Positions 24,091 through 36,243 are shown, counted from the stretch's first letter. The stretch: DNA of 64,000 nt from Imbricaverruca yamaguchii (GCA_034440575.1 JAOTOL010001457.1:124001-188000), one strand, 5' to 3'. Made by a program: numbers and translations. Notes: generated by a model not told the origin, from the sequence alone.

Positions 24091-25240
24091 TTACGGAACG
24101 TCGCGCTTGACATGAGGAGGATGATTGGACGAAGAAGGCAAATGACCTCTGGTAGACGAGGGCTTAGACAAAACGTCACCATAGAAGTCCCCATTTATCA
24201 AGCTCACCGAGACCTCCCAGAATGACATCGTCGATACCGACAACTTCAGACCCATGTGCATATTTGGATGAATGCAATTTGCAGTGGTATGCAACCGTCG
24301 GAACTAATTCTCCCTTTGTGTCCAGATCTCCAAAGCATCCTCAATATAACGGTGAGAAAGTTAGTTGCTTGGGAAAGGATTGGACAAATACATGCGATTC
24401 TCATTGTCATAGATATGTACAGGCATAATTCTGACATGGTTTAGATCCTACCGTCATCTCTCTATTCGTACGTAATGATCAAAATTCCCTATCCTGTAGT
24501 CATTACTATCAAAACTACACTCTTCATTTCCAGCACCTGGTCTATTGCGATACATGGGCTTGTTCAAGCTGCTAAGGCCTGACGGCAGGCCTGAATTTCT
24601 TCGACAAGATGTACACTGTAATACAATTTTCTGACATCCATACAAATCAAGAGTAGTTTGAAACTATAATTTTCGGAATGGGCTTTACCGTTCTAATCAG
24701 GAGCATATTCTCGAGAATAGAACCATGTAGTTGGAACGGTAGCACGGATGGGTGACTGTGCACCTGGTCTATAATTATTCATATCGTTTCCTTCACTGGT
24801 ATGTTCGTGAAGAGACTTTCAACGCCATGTGACGCTAGCATGACACCCAACTTCTTATAATCTCAGTATGTCCACAAAGTCAGCCGTGCATCTGAGACTG
24901 TGCCCAGATGGGGTATACGGGGCCAAAAAGCCATTGATACGCTAGCTGGCTTGCTAGAGCGTTGGAGTCGGACCTTGGGATGTGAGGAGACCGGGGTGAT
25001 TGCGTTTTTATGTGTCTTAACATAACCATGTGCATAGCCGGGAGCATATTCGTTACTTATATTAGAGAAATTCGTTTTGCCGACAGCGGCATTCGCGGCT
25101 CCGATGAGGCGCTGAAGTTTGTATTCCACCCGACACCATCGCCAAACCAGCTGGTGATGGTGCTGTAGTTTTGCTAGTTTTGCTCCCCCACATGCAACAA
25201 TGATATAATTCCTCATCCAATACGAACTCATTACAGGCAT
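24091..25240 (-). pseudogene. Penelope-like element reverse transcriptase remnant
   Basis: Minus-strand fragments in shifting frames follow the order of a Penelope-like RT. First comes YAPGYAHGYVKTHKN (about 25030), matching the family's PG-x-YG-PK-HK region. VESLFTNIPVKETI (about 24800) matches the DV-SLFTN-P-ET motif, and FWEVSVSLINGDFYGDVLSKP with NHPPHVKRDVP (about 24100-24210) corresponds to the FLD-VS-NG-TD-YRKPT and HP-H-KR-IP regions. Several frameshifts and stops separate the pieces, so the copy is dead. The catalytic YADD-type segment and a GIY-YIG endonuclease were not located. It ends about 45 bp before the start codon of the crustin-like gene. Confidence 0.8.
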
Positions 25241-25285
25241 GTGCTAGTTTCAAGTCTTCCTGACGACTCGGGCTCGGATTTTCAG

Positions 25286-25755
25286 ATGAAGTTACTGCTG
25301 GTGCTGGCGATGGTGCTGGCGATGGTGCTCTGTGACGAGAGCAAGGTCAGCTCCGACCATGTTGCGGGAGATGCTCAAGGCCGCAGTCTCGTGTTCCATG
25401 GCGCACGACCCGCCACCATCGCAAGCGATTACGGATACGGTGAACACCAGGGCAGCGGCTACCAGGGCAGCAGCTACCAGGGAAGCGGCTACCAGGGCAA
25501 TGGCTACCAGGGCAACGGCTACCAGGGCAACGGCTATCCCGGAAACAGACATCTGGGCACTGTATATCCGGGCACTGGATATCCGGGTGCTGGATACCCT
25601 GGCACTGGATATCCTGGCACTGGATACCCGGGCACTGGATACCCGGGTACTGGATACCCGGGAACTGGATACCCGGGTACTGGATACCCGGGTACCGGCT
25701 ACCCGGGTACCGGCTACCCGGGTGGCAACCCCTACGTACGGCCATCGGGATGCAA
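25286..25755 (+). CDS. Crustin-like WAP protein, exon 1 (signal peptide and Gly/Tyr/Pro repeats)
   Basis: Translation starts at ATG 25286 with a hydrophobic signal peptide ([15 protein letters not shown]) followed by [10 protein letters not shown]. From about residue 50 to 148 it is built of short repeats, first [10 protein letters not shown], then about 14 copies of GYPGT. This corresponds to the Gly-rich region of type II crustins but uses a regular elastin- or silk-like pentapeptide. A donor (TGCAA/gtaggt, gt at 25756-25757) leaves phase 2. Its join to the acceptor at 27276 gives the crustin motif C-K-N-W-C at residues 156-160. A ttttcag directly before the ATG may be an acceptor for a 5'-UTR intron. 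An in-frame stop follows if the donor is not used. Predicted full protein: 345 aa, secreted. Confidence 0.85.
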
Positions 25756-27276
<1,521 letters not shown>

Positions 27277-27428
27277 AAACTGGTGTAAACGCGACAACTA
27301 CCAGGGCTATGGGCGTCAGCAGTACTACTGCTGTGACCGGAGCGGGCCGCACGTGTACCGACCTGTACCGGCGCCCATCGTGGTACGGCCGCCGTACCCG
27401 GGCCCGCACCCGCCCATCGGCCGCCACA
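27277..27428 (+). CDS. Crustin-like WAP protein, exon 2 (Cys-rich segment)
   Basis: Acceptor ctggtag (ending at 27276) and donor CACA/gtgagt (gt at 27429-27430) bound 152 nt. The exon completes Lys157, then encodes NWCKRDNYQGYGRQQYYCCD, then a Pro/Tyr/Val-rich linker (HVYRPVPAPIVV, RPPYPGPHPPIGRH), and ends in phase 1. C156-x3-C160-x14-C175-C176 has the order of the four-cysteine region in front of the WAP domain of type II crustins, including the W-C pair. About 250 bp upstream the intron holds a ~150-bp (CT)n tract. The 3' part of the exon, including its donor, is duplicated just downstream (27447-27541). Confidence 0.85.
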
Positions 27429-27446
27429 GTGAGTACCTCAGGTAGG

Positions 27447-27553
27447 ACCGGAGAGGGCCGCACGTGTACCGACCTGTACCGGCGCCCATCGTGGTACGGC
27501 CGCCGTACCCGGGCCCGTACCCGCCCATCGGCCGCCACAGTGAGTACCTCAGG
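27447..27553 (+). repeat. Tandem duplicate of the 3' half of crustin exon 2
   Basis: The 111-bp segment from 'GACCGGAGCGGGCCGCACG' through the donor 'CACAGTGAGTACCTCAGGT' is repeated once with only a few base changes, offset by 111 bp (37 codons). The duplicate lacks the acceptor and the WC...CC part. Reading through from exon 2 meets an in-frame TAG at about 27443, so the copy is not simply an extension of the exon. Confidence 0.85.
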
Positions 27554-27556
27554 TTC

Positions 27557-28380
27557 TCTACACCTGAGCCAATACCATAGCCCCTATCCTGCAGTCAATA
27601 CCCCAGCCACTACACCTGGGCCAATACGATAGCCCCTACCCCGCAGTCAATACCCCAGCCACTACACCTGAGCCAATACTCCAGCCACTACACCTGAGCC
27701 AATACCCCAGCCACTACACCTGAGCCAATACCCCAGCTACTACACCTGAGCCAATACCCCAGCCGCTACACCTGACCCAATACCATAGACACTACACCTG
27801 ACCCAATACCATAGCCACTACACCTGAGCCAATACCCCAGCCACTACACCTGAGCCAATACCCCAGCCACTACACCTGAGCCAATACCCCAGCCACTACA
27901 CCTGAGCCAATACCCCAGCCACTACACCTGAGCCAATACTCCAGCCACTACACCTGAGCCAATACCCCAGCCACTACACCTGACCCAATACCATAGCCAC
28001 TACACCTGACCCAATACCATAGCCACTACACCTGAGCCAATACCCCAGCCACTACACCTGAGCCAATACCCCAGACACTACCCTGGAGTGAGTCAATACC
28101 CCAACCACTATATAGAAGTCAATATTCTAGCCACTCCCCCTCAGTCAATGTCTCAGCCACCGCCCTGGAGCCATTACCCCAGCTACTACCCTGGAACCAA
28201 TACCCCAACCACTACTTCGGAGTGGTTACCCCAATACCTCAGAGAGCCATTACCCCAATACCTCAGCCCTGCCATAGAGCCAATACCTCTACTCCGCAGT
28301 CAATGCCCCAACCCTTATCCCAGAGTGAATACCCCAGCCACTATCCCGGAGTCGATACACAGACCAATTCCCTAGGAGTC
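27557..28380. repeat. 26-bp minisatellite in crustin intron 2
   Basis: Units of 26 bp are built on 'CCACTACACCTGAGCCAAT' plus 'ACCCCAG'. Copies at 27650-28080 are close to identical, and those from 28080 to 28380 are strongly diverged (for example 'CAATACCCCAACCACTA'). Around 31 unit lengths fit in the interval. 26 is not a multiple of 3, so the array is not coding. Confidence 0.92.
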
Positions 28381-28413
28381 TGCCGCCAGGGTGAGTGCCG
28401 GCCACGACCACAG

Positions 28414-28464
28414 AACATGCGCCCCAAAGCCCCCGGTCATCACCACCACGAAGTGCGGTACAAG
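28414..28464 (+). CDS. Possible 51-nt cassette exon of the crustin-like gene
   Basis: The acceptor cgaccacag (to 28413) and donor ACAAG/gtgaga (gt at 28465-28466) bound exactly 51 nt (17 codons). Including it between exons 2 and 3 would keep the reading frame and add a basic Ser/Pro/Arg-rich segment. The splice motifs are good, but the codons lack domain character and exons 2 and 3 already join cleanly, so this is only a possibility for alternative splicing. Confidence 0.2.
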
Positions 28465-28834
28465 GTGAGACTGCCGTACTTTGCACGATGATCTATAGGA
28501 AGAGAGTATGTGCATGATGTGTGGCGATAGGTGACCAATGTGCTGCTTCTGCTGCGCTTTGTAGTGCATGTGTGACAGATGACGTTTACTGATATCGATG
28601 GGGAGCAAGATCTGGCATGCTGCCATCGATGATGGCATGCTGCCATCGACGACCCATATAAAATCATGCAAAACTAGTCTTATCATGTGTTGCTTGATTA
28701 GTCTTGCAAAACTAGTCTTGTCATGTGCCTTGTCATGCGTTGCTGTGTTGTGTGGCATATGTGGTTGTGTCGCCGTGACTGCGTGCTACTGTGCTGTGTG
28801 ACACATGTGATTGTGTCGCTGTTGTGCTGTGCAG

Positions 28835-29250
28835 CAGCGTCCTGTGTCGAGTGTGACCAGAGTGCGGCCGTTGCAGAGGTGTGCCCGCCGGCACAGCCCG
28901 TCTGCCTGCGGTCGTACAACGCCGCGTCGCCGCCCACCGAGTGCTACTCGGACGCTGAGTGCTCCACAGTAGACAGCTGCTGCTACGACACCTGCCTCAG
29001 ACACAAGGTGTGCAAGACGGCCGACTACGTGGACGGCGTGGCCGTGCCGTACGACAGGGCGAGCCGGCACGGCCAGGCCGGCGAGCAGCGCCGCAGCCAA
29101 CGCCACCGCCGCGGCCCGCTCGCCACCATCCTCAGCATCTTCACGCGAGACGGCTTTCGAGACGAGTCGGTTGTGGCCGCCGACGAGGCCAAGGTGCGCG
29201 TCGGCGGCGACGAGAAGCACGTGGACGCCGTGGTGGTGGACGCCATCTGA
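28835..29250 (+). CDS. Crustin-like WAP protein, exon 3 (WAP domain and C-terminal tail)
   Basis: The acceptor gtgctgtgcag (ending at 28834) completes Thr208 in the phase set by exon 2. An alternative 3 nt later also keeps phase. The exon encodes a complete eight-cysteine WAP (four-disulfide core) domain at residues 224-267: VCPPAQPVC, then ECYSDAEC, then DSCCYDTCLRHKVC, with the usual C-x5-C-x5-CC-x3-C-x5-C spacing. Two extra cysteines lie just before it (SCVEC, 211 and 214). WAP domains in crustins are linked to antibacterial and protease-inhibitory activity. After the WAP comes an unusual 77-residue tail with a basic stretch (RRSQRHRRG) and an acidic/valine-rich end, stopping at 29248-29250. 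Most crustins end soon after the WAP. Confidence 0.88.
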
Positions 29251-29640
29251 TCGGTGGCAGACGCTCGGCGGTGTCCGACGCCGGCTGGCTGTCTGGCTGT
29301 CTGGCTGTCTGGCGGAAGTGACGCCGTCCTGCTCGGTGTGTTCCGCCCCGGAGATTGTGTCGAGGTCTCCACAGGCGCGCCAGGTTCCGTCCCGCGTGCG
29401 CAGCAGGCGCAGCAGGCGCAGCAGGCGTAGCAGACGTAGCAGGCAGCGCCGGGCAGCAGGCCAATCTGTCCGGTTCGGCCACAGTCATCTCCATAATGTC
29501 GCCGGAGAGAGAGAACTTGCATGTGTTTTGTGTATGCGGCGACGACGGTCTCGGACGTCCGCGTCACCGCGGCGTCACCAACCGGCTCTTGACCTCGTGA
29601 CGCGGACGGCCTTGTGGTGCTAAAACCGACTGCGGATGTG
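29251..29640 (+). other. Probable 3' UTR and downstream region of the crustin-like gene
   Basis: GC-rich sequence follows the stop, with a 'GGCTGTCTGGCT' direct repeat (29285-29310) and a 'GCAGCAGGC' repeat (29400-29455). No clear AATAAA was identified within it. Overlapping open frames up to 257 aa on the minus strand follow the skewed composition and have no recognisable domain. Confidence 0.45.
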
Positions 29641-29845
29641 AGGGAAGCTGAGCGCCAAAACTGACTGCCATGAGGAGGGGCGAGTGGCGACGGGACCGAC
29701 TGAGGATGAGGGTGGAGAGCGTCGATGGAACCGACTGAGGATGAGAGGGGAGAGTGGCAGCAAAAATGACTGCGTTGAGGAGGGAGGAGTGGTGTCAAAA
29801 TTGAGGGCCGATGGGAGAGGAGAGTGACAGTTCAATGACAGGGTT
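29625..29845. repeat. Degenerate ~40-bp minisatellite
   Basis: Repeated 'ACCGACTGAGGATGAG' and 'GGAGAGTGGCAGCAAAAATG' themes occur about five times with substitutions and small indels. No coding capacity. Confidence 0.7.
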
Positions 29846-30250
29846 ACGACAGTGTGATTTGACGAGTTTGACATTGTTGGCGATTGATAAGTTTCGAGTC
29901 AGTAAGCTACGCCGTCACATCGATAACGTAGGTTTGCATCGTTTTTTTGTGGCATTGGATGTTTTCCAATGCAATTTAACACACACAATCGTAATTTATT
30001 AATGTAAAAGTATTGCCGGATGCATGCTACGGATGAATACGTATCGGAGTTCAATCAACTCCATCGTGGTCAACTGGGTTGCATGTTGTGTAAATGATGC
30101 GAGCGAATTGTGGCGAGATTGGCGATAGTGACTAATAGTAGGGGTGTATGATCCTTCTCAGTTGGGATCGGCTCCAGTCCATTCCACCTGAAGTTTTAAG
30201 TAGCGTACTTAAATATCATGAAAACAATAATTAAATTATGCACGATGCGA
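29846..30250. other. Non-coding stretch, no gene recognised
   Basis: AT-rich sequence with no gene, RNA or repeat recognised. Confidence 0.4.
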
Positions 30251-30800
30251 AGTGTCAGGTAGTTGATGCCCTGACCGTGGGTAGTCTAGGAATGGACCTG
30301 CGCGTTTTTGATATTCCCCGGTTTTGGTAGAGAACAACTCGCTCAGTTGTCACGTCGGCTGAGAAGTTCCGCAGCCAAATTGCTATGAGAGTCGGCCACG
30401 AATTTACCGGATAGAGTCGCCAACGCAGTCGACTGATGTGACCGGATGTTGGTCCAGTATACTGCAAACACCAGCGGCCGTCTCTGTTCGTCTCCGGGGT
30501 ACCGCTCTTTATTTTCATCCAAGTACAGGCATATATACATGGCGCTGCCTATGCAATACATCATTTCTAACAAGCAGCGTTCTGATTGGTGAACTCGCGC
30601 GGCGCAGTTGCTATAGTGTATGCCGGACCATGATTGGTCAGTCGAGGTAGCGGCCATTGCTCGGGGGCGTGACGGGGTCACAAGGTGATGTACTTGCACA
30701 GAGCGGGCGGCGACACTGGCTCCGTGCAGACAGAGGGGACGGTGCTGTTGGCATAGCAACCCGCCAGGCTACGGAGCCCTTCCGGCCGGTGATGGTTATG
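30250..30800 (-). mobile_element. Possible LTR with leader, minus strand
   Basis: On the minus strand a TATA-like 'ATGTATATATGCC' (about 30530-30543) is followed about 20 bp later by 'GAAAATAAAGAGCGG' (a polyadenylation signal). A GC-rich segment then runs to 'TTGGCGACTCTATCCGG' (about 30410-30427), which resembles the TGGCGAC-type primer-binding sites after 5' LTRs of Gypsy-type elements. Neither LTR end could be fixed and no gag or pol frame is nearby, so if real this is a solo or truncated LTR. Confidence 0.28.
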
Positions 30801-31389
30801 TCGGGGGTATGTTAGGAATGCCACCTTTTGACGGGGCCACATTCTCCAACGAGTTCATAGATATGCTTTATCAACCGGATGCATCATGGGCATTCCAAAG
30901 ATTCTGGACCTTGCTACAGAAGCGAAAGGTAAAGAAGTCGTTTTGGCACTATGGAGATTATCCATATTCGGTAGTAATTTTTCGACCAACCATTTCGTGG
31001 TTATTTTGTTCCCGGGTAGTCCAATGCCATGGTAAACTACAAAAAGGAACATAATATTTATGAATTTTATTTGTCTTCAAGATGGCAAAATAAAGTGGCC
31101 CAAATCCGGAGAGAAATTGGAATTCGGGGTAGCCTAGGTTGACCGACCCAGAACTGAGACCCCCTCTCCCGTCAACTGATCATGCGATCCTACACCCTTA
31201 CCTAATATGTATTATTGGGTTGTCTAATAACATCGTTGAAGAATGTGTCACGTCAGATGCAATGTGAATGCGGACTTCAGGGGGACCCCCAGTAAAGAAA
31301 GACAACAGGTAGGTTCCTGATGCCATTCAAGAATTCTGAAACATGCGCCCGCGAGAAGCGCGCCCGGATGTTCATTAGTGTGTGCGCGA

Positions 31390-31622
31390 AGAATATAGTT
31401 ACAATTTATGAGACTTTGTCTTCGTAAAATATGATGCGAATTGCATGTATGAAAGTTAGTTTGCCTTCAGACGTCAATTCCATTTTCATGTACAGTGATA
31501 TATTGCGCACATTGTTACTTTGCGAATTGCATTCTGGAACTTTCCACCATAGACAGCCGGACGCTGGCGGCGACGCTGGCGGCCCCCGGCCCGTCCCCAA
31601 CCGCCCGACGCCATTCATAATA
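31390..31622 (+). repeat. Dispersed repeat family R3, copy 1
   Basis: 'AGAATATAGTTACAATTTAT', 'GAAAGTTAGTTTGCCTTCAG', 'GTGATATATTGCGCACATTG', 'CATAGACAGCCGGACGCTGG' and 'CGACGCCATTCATA' recur in inverted orientation at 46575-46835, in the same relative order. The family is about 235 bp, with a GC-rich end and an AT-rich end, and no coding frame. Confidence 0.8.
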
Positions 31623-31625
31623 TGA

Positions 31626-34515
31626 TGGGGAGCAAACCATTCACTGAATGTTAATGGGCCCCAACGCCAAAGTAACAGGCATATTTTCAGATTCGAAACA
31701 CTAAGGCGATGTACCGGGCATGAGTTCAGTCAGTTCAGTTGTACATTCGAGGCCGACAGGTTTTCTCGATATTGTCTAAGAATATTGCGCTTATGGGCGT
31801 TGAATGGAAAGAATGCATCTACAACGGTGAATTTCTCCTGTACCATTTCGGCGTGACAGAGCCGATGCTCCTCAGTTTTGTTGAAGGGTGGAACTTTACG
31901 TTACTTTTTGTCATGCCACCCTTCGGCGGCCCTCCGGATCCTCTGGGCAGCCAAGATAACTAGAGACAACAGGTACTCCAAAGTTGGCTGTTCTAGTATA
32001 GTTAGTTGAAACTAGACAAAACCTACGCCAAGTGACGTCATATACCAGAAGCGCTTTTTTATTCCGGAATACTGCTGAATTATATTCTAGTTTTGGACTA
32101 TACCAATAAATATACTGAATATGCTGCTTTCATTTTAGCACAATTATGGCGCTTTTCTCACGATTAGTTTCCCCGTTGGTTGTAAAGCATATTAGTCATT
32201 CATTGAAGCTTGAATATTTTTTCTTATTCTGCTAGCGTCCTGGTGGCTTGGAAACGAAAGGCACCATACCCATAATTAATTTATCCATGGCGCGGTTGAT
32301 ATTGAGAACGCACCTCAGACAATTCATGCGAATTAAGGCCTTATGCCCACAATGTCAACTTGGTCAGCATGTCATTGATGCAATCTGGTGGTTAATGTTA
32401 GCATGTGCGTTGGCCCCCTGTCAGTTATCAACTTGTTTCTGTGTGCTATATGTAATCATGCCATACTGTACCATTCACCAACTTGTGGACAATTTGGTAA
32501 TTGCTTGCCCATTGTATCATGGCTGGGCAGTAGTGGTAGTAGGGTAAGAGGGAGTTTCCAAACACTTAATGCATGGAACAAATTGCTCTACTGCTGCTTT
32601 TGTGTGGCCAAACCAGTAATTATACTGTTTACTGAATTTAAAAAAATGAAGATGGTATCCATATTCAGATGGTTCTTTCTATCAAAATCATCTAACCACT
32701 CACATAGAGCTACTTTAAAACATATAATTGTTTTGTAGTGTTGTGCCATATTCTGAACATGAAAGTGGTTGTGCAGGATTACATCACTGTAGCTGTTGTG
32801 GTACCAATTATTAGTAGCCACTAAAAATACTGGTGTAATTGCCAAAAAAAATATCCGACCTTAAAATAAATTTACAGGGAAATATGTACTTATTAGTTAA
32901 TATTTGAATTCTTGATATGCCTTTCCAATGCAAAGTTGATTGATGTGATTAAAATGTGACCACTCTCACCTGTACTGTGTGAGATGTGATTTAAGGGTTC
33001 ATTATTGCAGTTTTGAGTGTTTACAAGTGACGTTTTGCACATTTTTACAGAGGCAAAGCTAAAATGAGGCCGGGATAAGTTAGGCATTTCTTTAGCTTCC
33101 TCAATTTTCAGATCGAGTTGTTCATGAATGTGATTATTTTTATTGGAAGCTAATTTATGTTCTCTTCTGAAAAGAGGCAAGGCTGGAGCTGTGTGAGGTT
33201 TTTACAATTGCACCTGCAGAAGAAGATTTGCATTTTAGTTAAGGTGGCATTTCAAGAAAAAAATTGTAAATGCATGTTTCTGAAAGTCATTAAGGTGATA
33301 TGACCATTGTATTCCAGCGCAAATGCACGCTTTTCAGTTCGTAAGTGAAGTAATGCGAAATGTGTTGCTTTGAGTGGGGTAATTGGTAATGAAGGATAAT
33401 GTTAAATGTATAAACAGTGTATCCAAACCAATGTCATCCATTGAATATCTTTAATATCACATATGCAACAATGCTGGCTGAGTTATCACCACAATCCTTC
33501 CCCAGTCCAAACCTAACCTACCTCTTTTTCAGGAAAAACACTGTTGTTTCTATTCTATCCTCCAAATTCCCAAAACCTTGGTATTTATATATAAGAAGCC
33601 CCAATGAAGACAATTTTTATACAGATGTATGGACTGAACTTCTTGAAGCTTACTAGCAACTTCTTCCCAGTATCCTGAAAATAATTTTCCATAAACTGTG
33701 TTGAATGAAGAACAAGGCTACTTGGGAGTAGGGAAAGATCGGAAGAAGACAGGATACGCAATCATGCACGGTAAGCCAAAACCAGGTTTAATTATACGAA
33801 CAAAATGAATACATATATTTGCATGTGGCTATTTCTAACATTTTTATCATGATATTCCAGCAGAATAATGGCCAGCCCTTTCTACATGGAGTAATGATAA
33901 CAGATTCAGCCTAGGATACAAAATGTATGCTTCCATTAACTGAGTTTCCATGTCAGGAGGTTAATTAATATACGGTGCACAATTGATGCGAGTGTGTAAT
34001 TAAGGTACAATGGATCTACCATTTCCTTCGTGAATCACGTTCAACATCCAGCATACAATAGCAGTAGGTTTTAGATGACCGAACATGAGTATGTTTTAGG
34101 AGGTCCAACATCAGTTGTTTATGTTAGATTCAGCTAGGATATTTTTGTAATTTGACATCAGTGTTCTTTGTTAGTCACCAAAAACCCCATTTCCCCACAC
34201 TTTCCATATTTTACATATTATTCCATATTCTCCCCACACTTTACATAACCTCTTATGTCTTATGGCGTGGGGGATAGCATGTACTGTCATTGTCAACATT
34301 AGTGTTTTTCCTAGTGTTTGAATAATCTTTGTTGAATGATATTAATATGATTTTTTAGTGAAATTACTTTTTTCTAGATATCAGCACGTGAACTTGAACT
34401 GCCGATTTGCTGAGATTTCATTTCCCATAGAAATGAATATTAGCTTACTTCAAATCACATCAGATAATGATGTGAATTGAAGGAATGTTAAATGCTAAGC
34501 GTGGCGGTGGGGGGG
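31626..34515. other. AT-rich non-coding stretch, no gene recognised
   Basis: Open frames of up to 116 aa show no recognisable motif. No minisatellite, SINE head or LINE motif was seen. Confidence 0.45.
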
Positions 34516-34519
34516 GGGA

Positions 34520-34919
34520 ATGATATGTGGCTTGGTCCATGGCCAGAAAGAAACCAGCGGACCGATCGCTGGGCACCCATTTGCGCATCCCGAAGATGAA
34601 CCACGAGAAGCGTTCTGGACTCGCCTCCTAAGCATTAGCGGCCTGACGGTTCCCACAGAGGAATTCTTCCACACATTCAGACAGATGAATGCAGCGTTTT
34701 GTGTTCACCATGCCCAAGAACCCAACAATCTCAGCAGACATCCAAAGGTCATTGAAAGTTTCCGCCAGGTGTTGGAATCCAGATTCAATTCCATAGATAG
34801 AATATAATTAAGTGCTTTGCGAGGATCCGGACATTTATTCATCTCGGGCTGGTGAACAAGGTGAACGTCGCCAAGCTCGCAAAGCGGCAGCAGCGGAAAG
34901 CCGAGCAGTTTGTTCAGTG
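34520..34919 (+). pseudogene. Gene-like fragment, possibly a DNA-transposase C-terminus
   Basis: A 95-aa open frame (34520-34807) includes EPREAFWTRLLSISGLTVPT, EEFFHTFRQMNAAFC and RHPKVIESFRQVLESRFNSI, with protein-like composition. It stops at 34805, but shifting frame there continues as IIKCFARIRTFIHLGLVNK, then VAKLAKRQQRKAEQFVQ and a stop at about 34919. The VP-EEF ... I-x-CFARIRTFI-L-x-LVNK pattern reminds me of the C-terminus of P-element/THAP-type transposases, but I cannot confirm this. The frameshift suggests a decayed copy. The surrounding sequence is AT-rich and lacks visible terminal repeats. Confidence 0.4.
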
Positions 34920-35413
34920 ACTGCGAAGTATGGGCCGCACTTGGGCGATACTTCACATTCAGATCAGTGTTTGAATCTTTCATTGTTTGGACGTAGGTGC
35001 ATAACTTGCCGTTGATCATATAGCAGCATATCAGGACTTTCTACACAAATATTACACGAGACTAAACGTGCGTGTTGCAGTCGCACCGAGCGTATGTCAA
35101 GCTCAACAACTGATATGTGCCTGTGTTTGTGAAATCGGTAGAGAGTAGCCTGTAGGTTTACACGTACTCATCGTCCCACTACGGTGCTCGTGAGTAGTCT
35201 GTGTATGTATGCATGTCGAGCTGTTCTCAGCCACAGATGTCACGATGAGAATGTTCCATCTTTTCTTGCCAGTTCGTCCGATTTTATAAGGTGCCTGATA
35301 TGTACGTACTGTAATGTTAGGTATTGCAATGTATTGTCGCAATGCAATCTCATTAAGTACCGTGGCTTATCTGCACCTGCTACCGATAACTTCTTATGTC
35401 ACGCGTTTGGTGG

Positions 35414-35610
35414 AGCCGCGGTAGCTTAGTCCGTAGGGTGTTGGGCTCTTGACCGCAATATTATGGGTTCGAGTCCCGCAACCAGCGGAATTACCGAGTC
35501 CACCCGCGACCAATCGGTTTGAGAAGTTGGCGACGCTATATGGCCTAGCAGTTAATTGCGTCGTAAAGGAACCCAAGGTTCTTTTTCTGCTTCATGTGTT
35601 TGCTTCTCCC
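35414..35610 (+). repeat. tRNA-derived SINE, second family
   Basis: A tRNA-like head at 35414-35489 has box A 'TAGCTTAGTCCG' and box B 'GGTTCGAGTCC' (35466-35476), with a recognisable T-stem (GGG...CCC). The acceptor stem does not pair fully, and an unrelated tail with 'AAGGAACCCAAGGTTCTTTT' follows. This fits a tRNA-derived SINE or a decayed tRNA better than a functional tRNA gene. The tail does not match the SINE copies at 10.7 and 35.9 kb. Confidence 0.6.
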
Positions 35611-35926
35611 AATATATGTCTTGCGCTGTGCTTCCTCAATATATCGTTTTAATACGCACTCTGTTGGGCGTCGGAATATATATATTCATGTACGCAAAAT
35701 GACGAACGCAGTCAATGCGCCCAAATGCACATTCACTTCCACCACAGAGTACACAATCGAGAAACAATCGGCAGTGGGAGTGAGGGCCTTCCTCAATCTT
35801 GACAGTCTCGTCTTCTCCAGATGCATGCTCCTCGTATTAAAGTCTGATTGATAAACGACTTTTTTGTTGCCGTATTTATGTCGTGCTGTACTGCAAAATA
35901 CGTGATTTTTATTATTTAAAATTTAG

Positions 35927-36243
35927 TCCTAGTTGTTGCTGGGGTAGCTTTAGGAACCAGGGTTCTATCGCTAAGCAGAGCTTGTTGCGTGAACCCTCGC
36001 CCCACCACCCGATCCACGAATTCCTTTTCAACTGCAGAATTTTTATCGAAAGTTTAACGTGCCGTCAATAACACCGACACGGCCGCCCGGTAGCTCGTCC
36101 CCGGCCTTATCGGGCCAGTTGCCAACTCACACTCCCTGCCGGGGGCCAAACGCGAGCGCGCGAAGCGACTCGAACCCTGTGTTGCCAGGACAGGGGAGAC
36201 CAGCACAGGCCAGCGCTCTAACCAACTGAGCTACCGGGGTGGC
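35927..36243 (-). repeat. tRNA-derived SINE, copy 2
   Basis: On the minus strand the head has an intact box A 'TAGCTCAGTTGG' (about 36222-36233) and box B 'GGGTTCGAGTC' (about 36167-36177), preceded by 'GCCACCCCGG'. The body matches copy 1 (10687-11016) throughout, including 'AGGGTTCACGCAACAAGCTC' and 'TAAAGCTACCCCAGC' near the 3' end. The better-preserved Pol III boxes suggest a younger insertion than copy 1. Confidence 0.88.

Larger units (their letters stand above)
27429..28834 (+). other. Crustin-like gene, intron 2
   Basis: This phase-1 intron contains the duplicated half-exon (27447-27541), the 26-bp minisatellite (27557-28380), a possible 51-nt cassette exon (28414-28464) and, near its 3' end, short direct repeats ('TGGCATGCTGCCATCGA' at about 28614 and 28633; 'AAAACTAGTCTT' at about 28669 and 28706). 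Confidence 0.75.

Noticed and set aside
29025..29798. 257-aa minus-strand frame opposite crustin exon 3
   Set aside because: Shadow of the GC-rich WAP exon and 3' UTR; no recognisable domain.
35414..35489. Functional tRNA gene
   Set aside because: Box A and B are present but the acceptor stem does not pair properly and a SINE-like tail follows.
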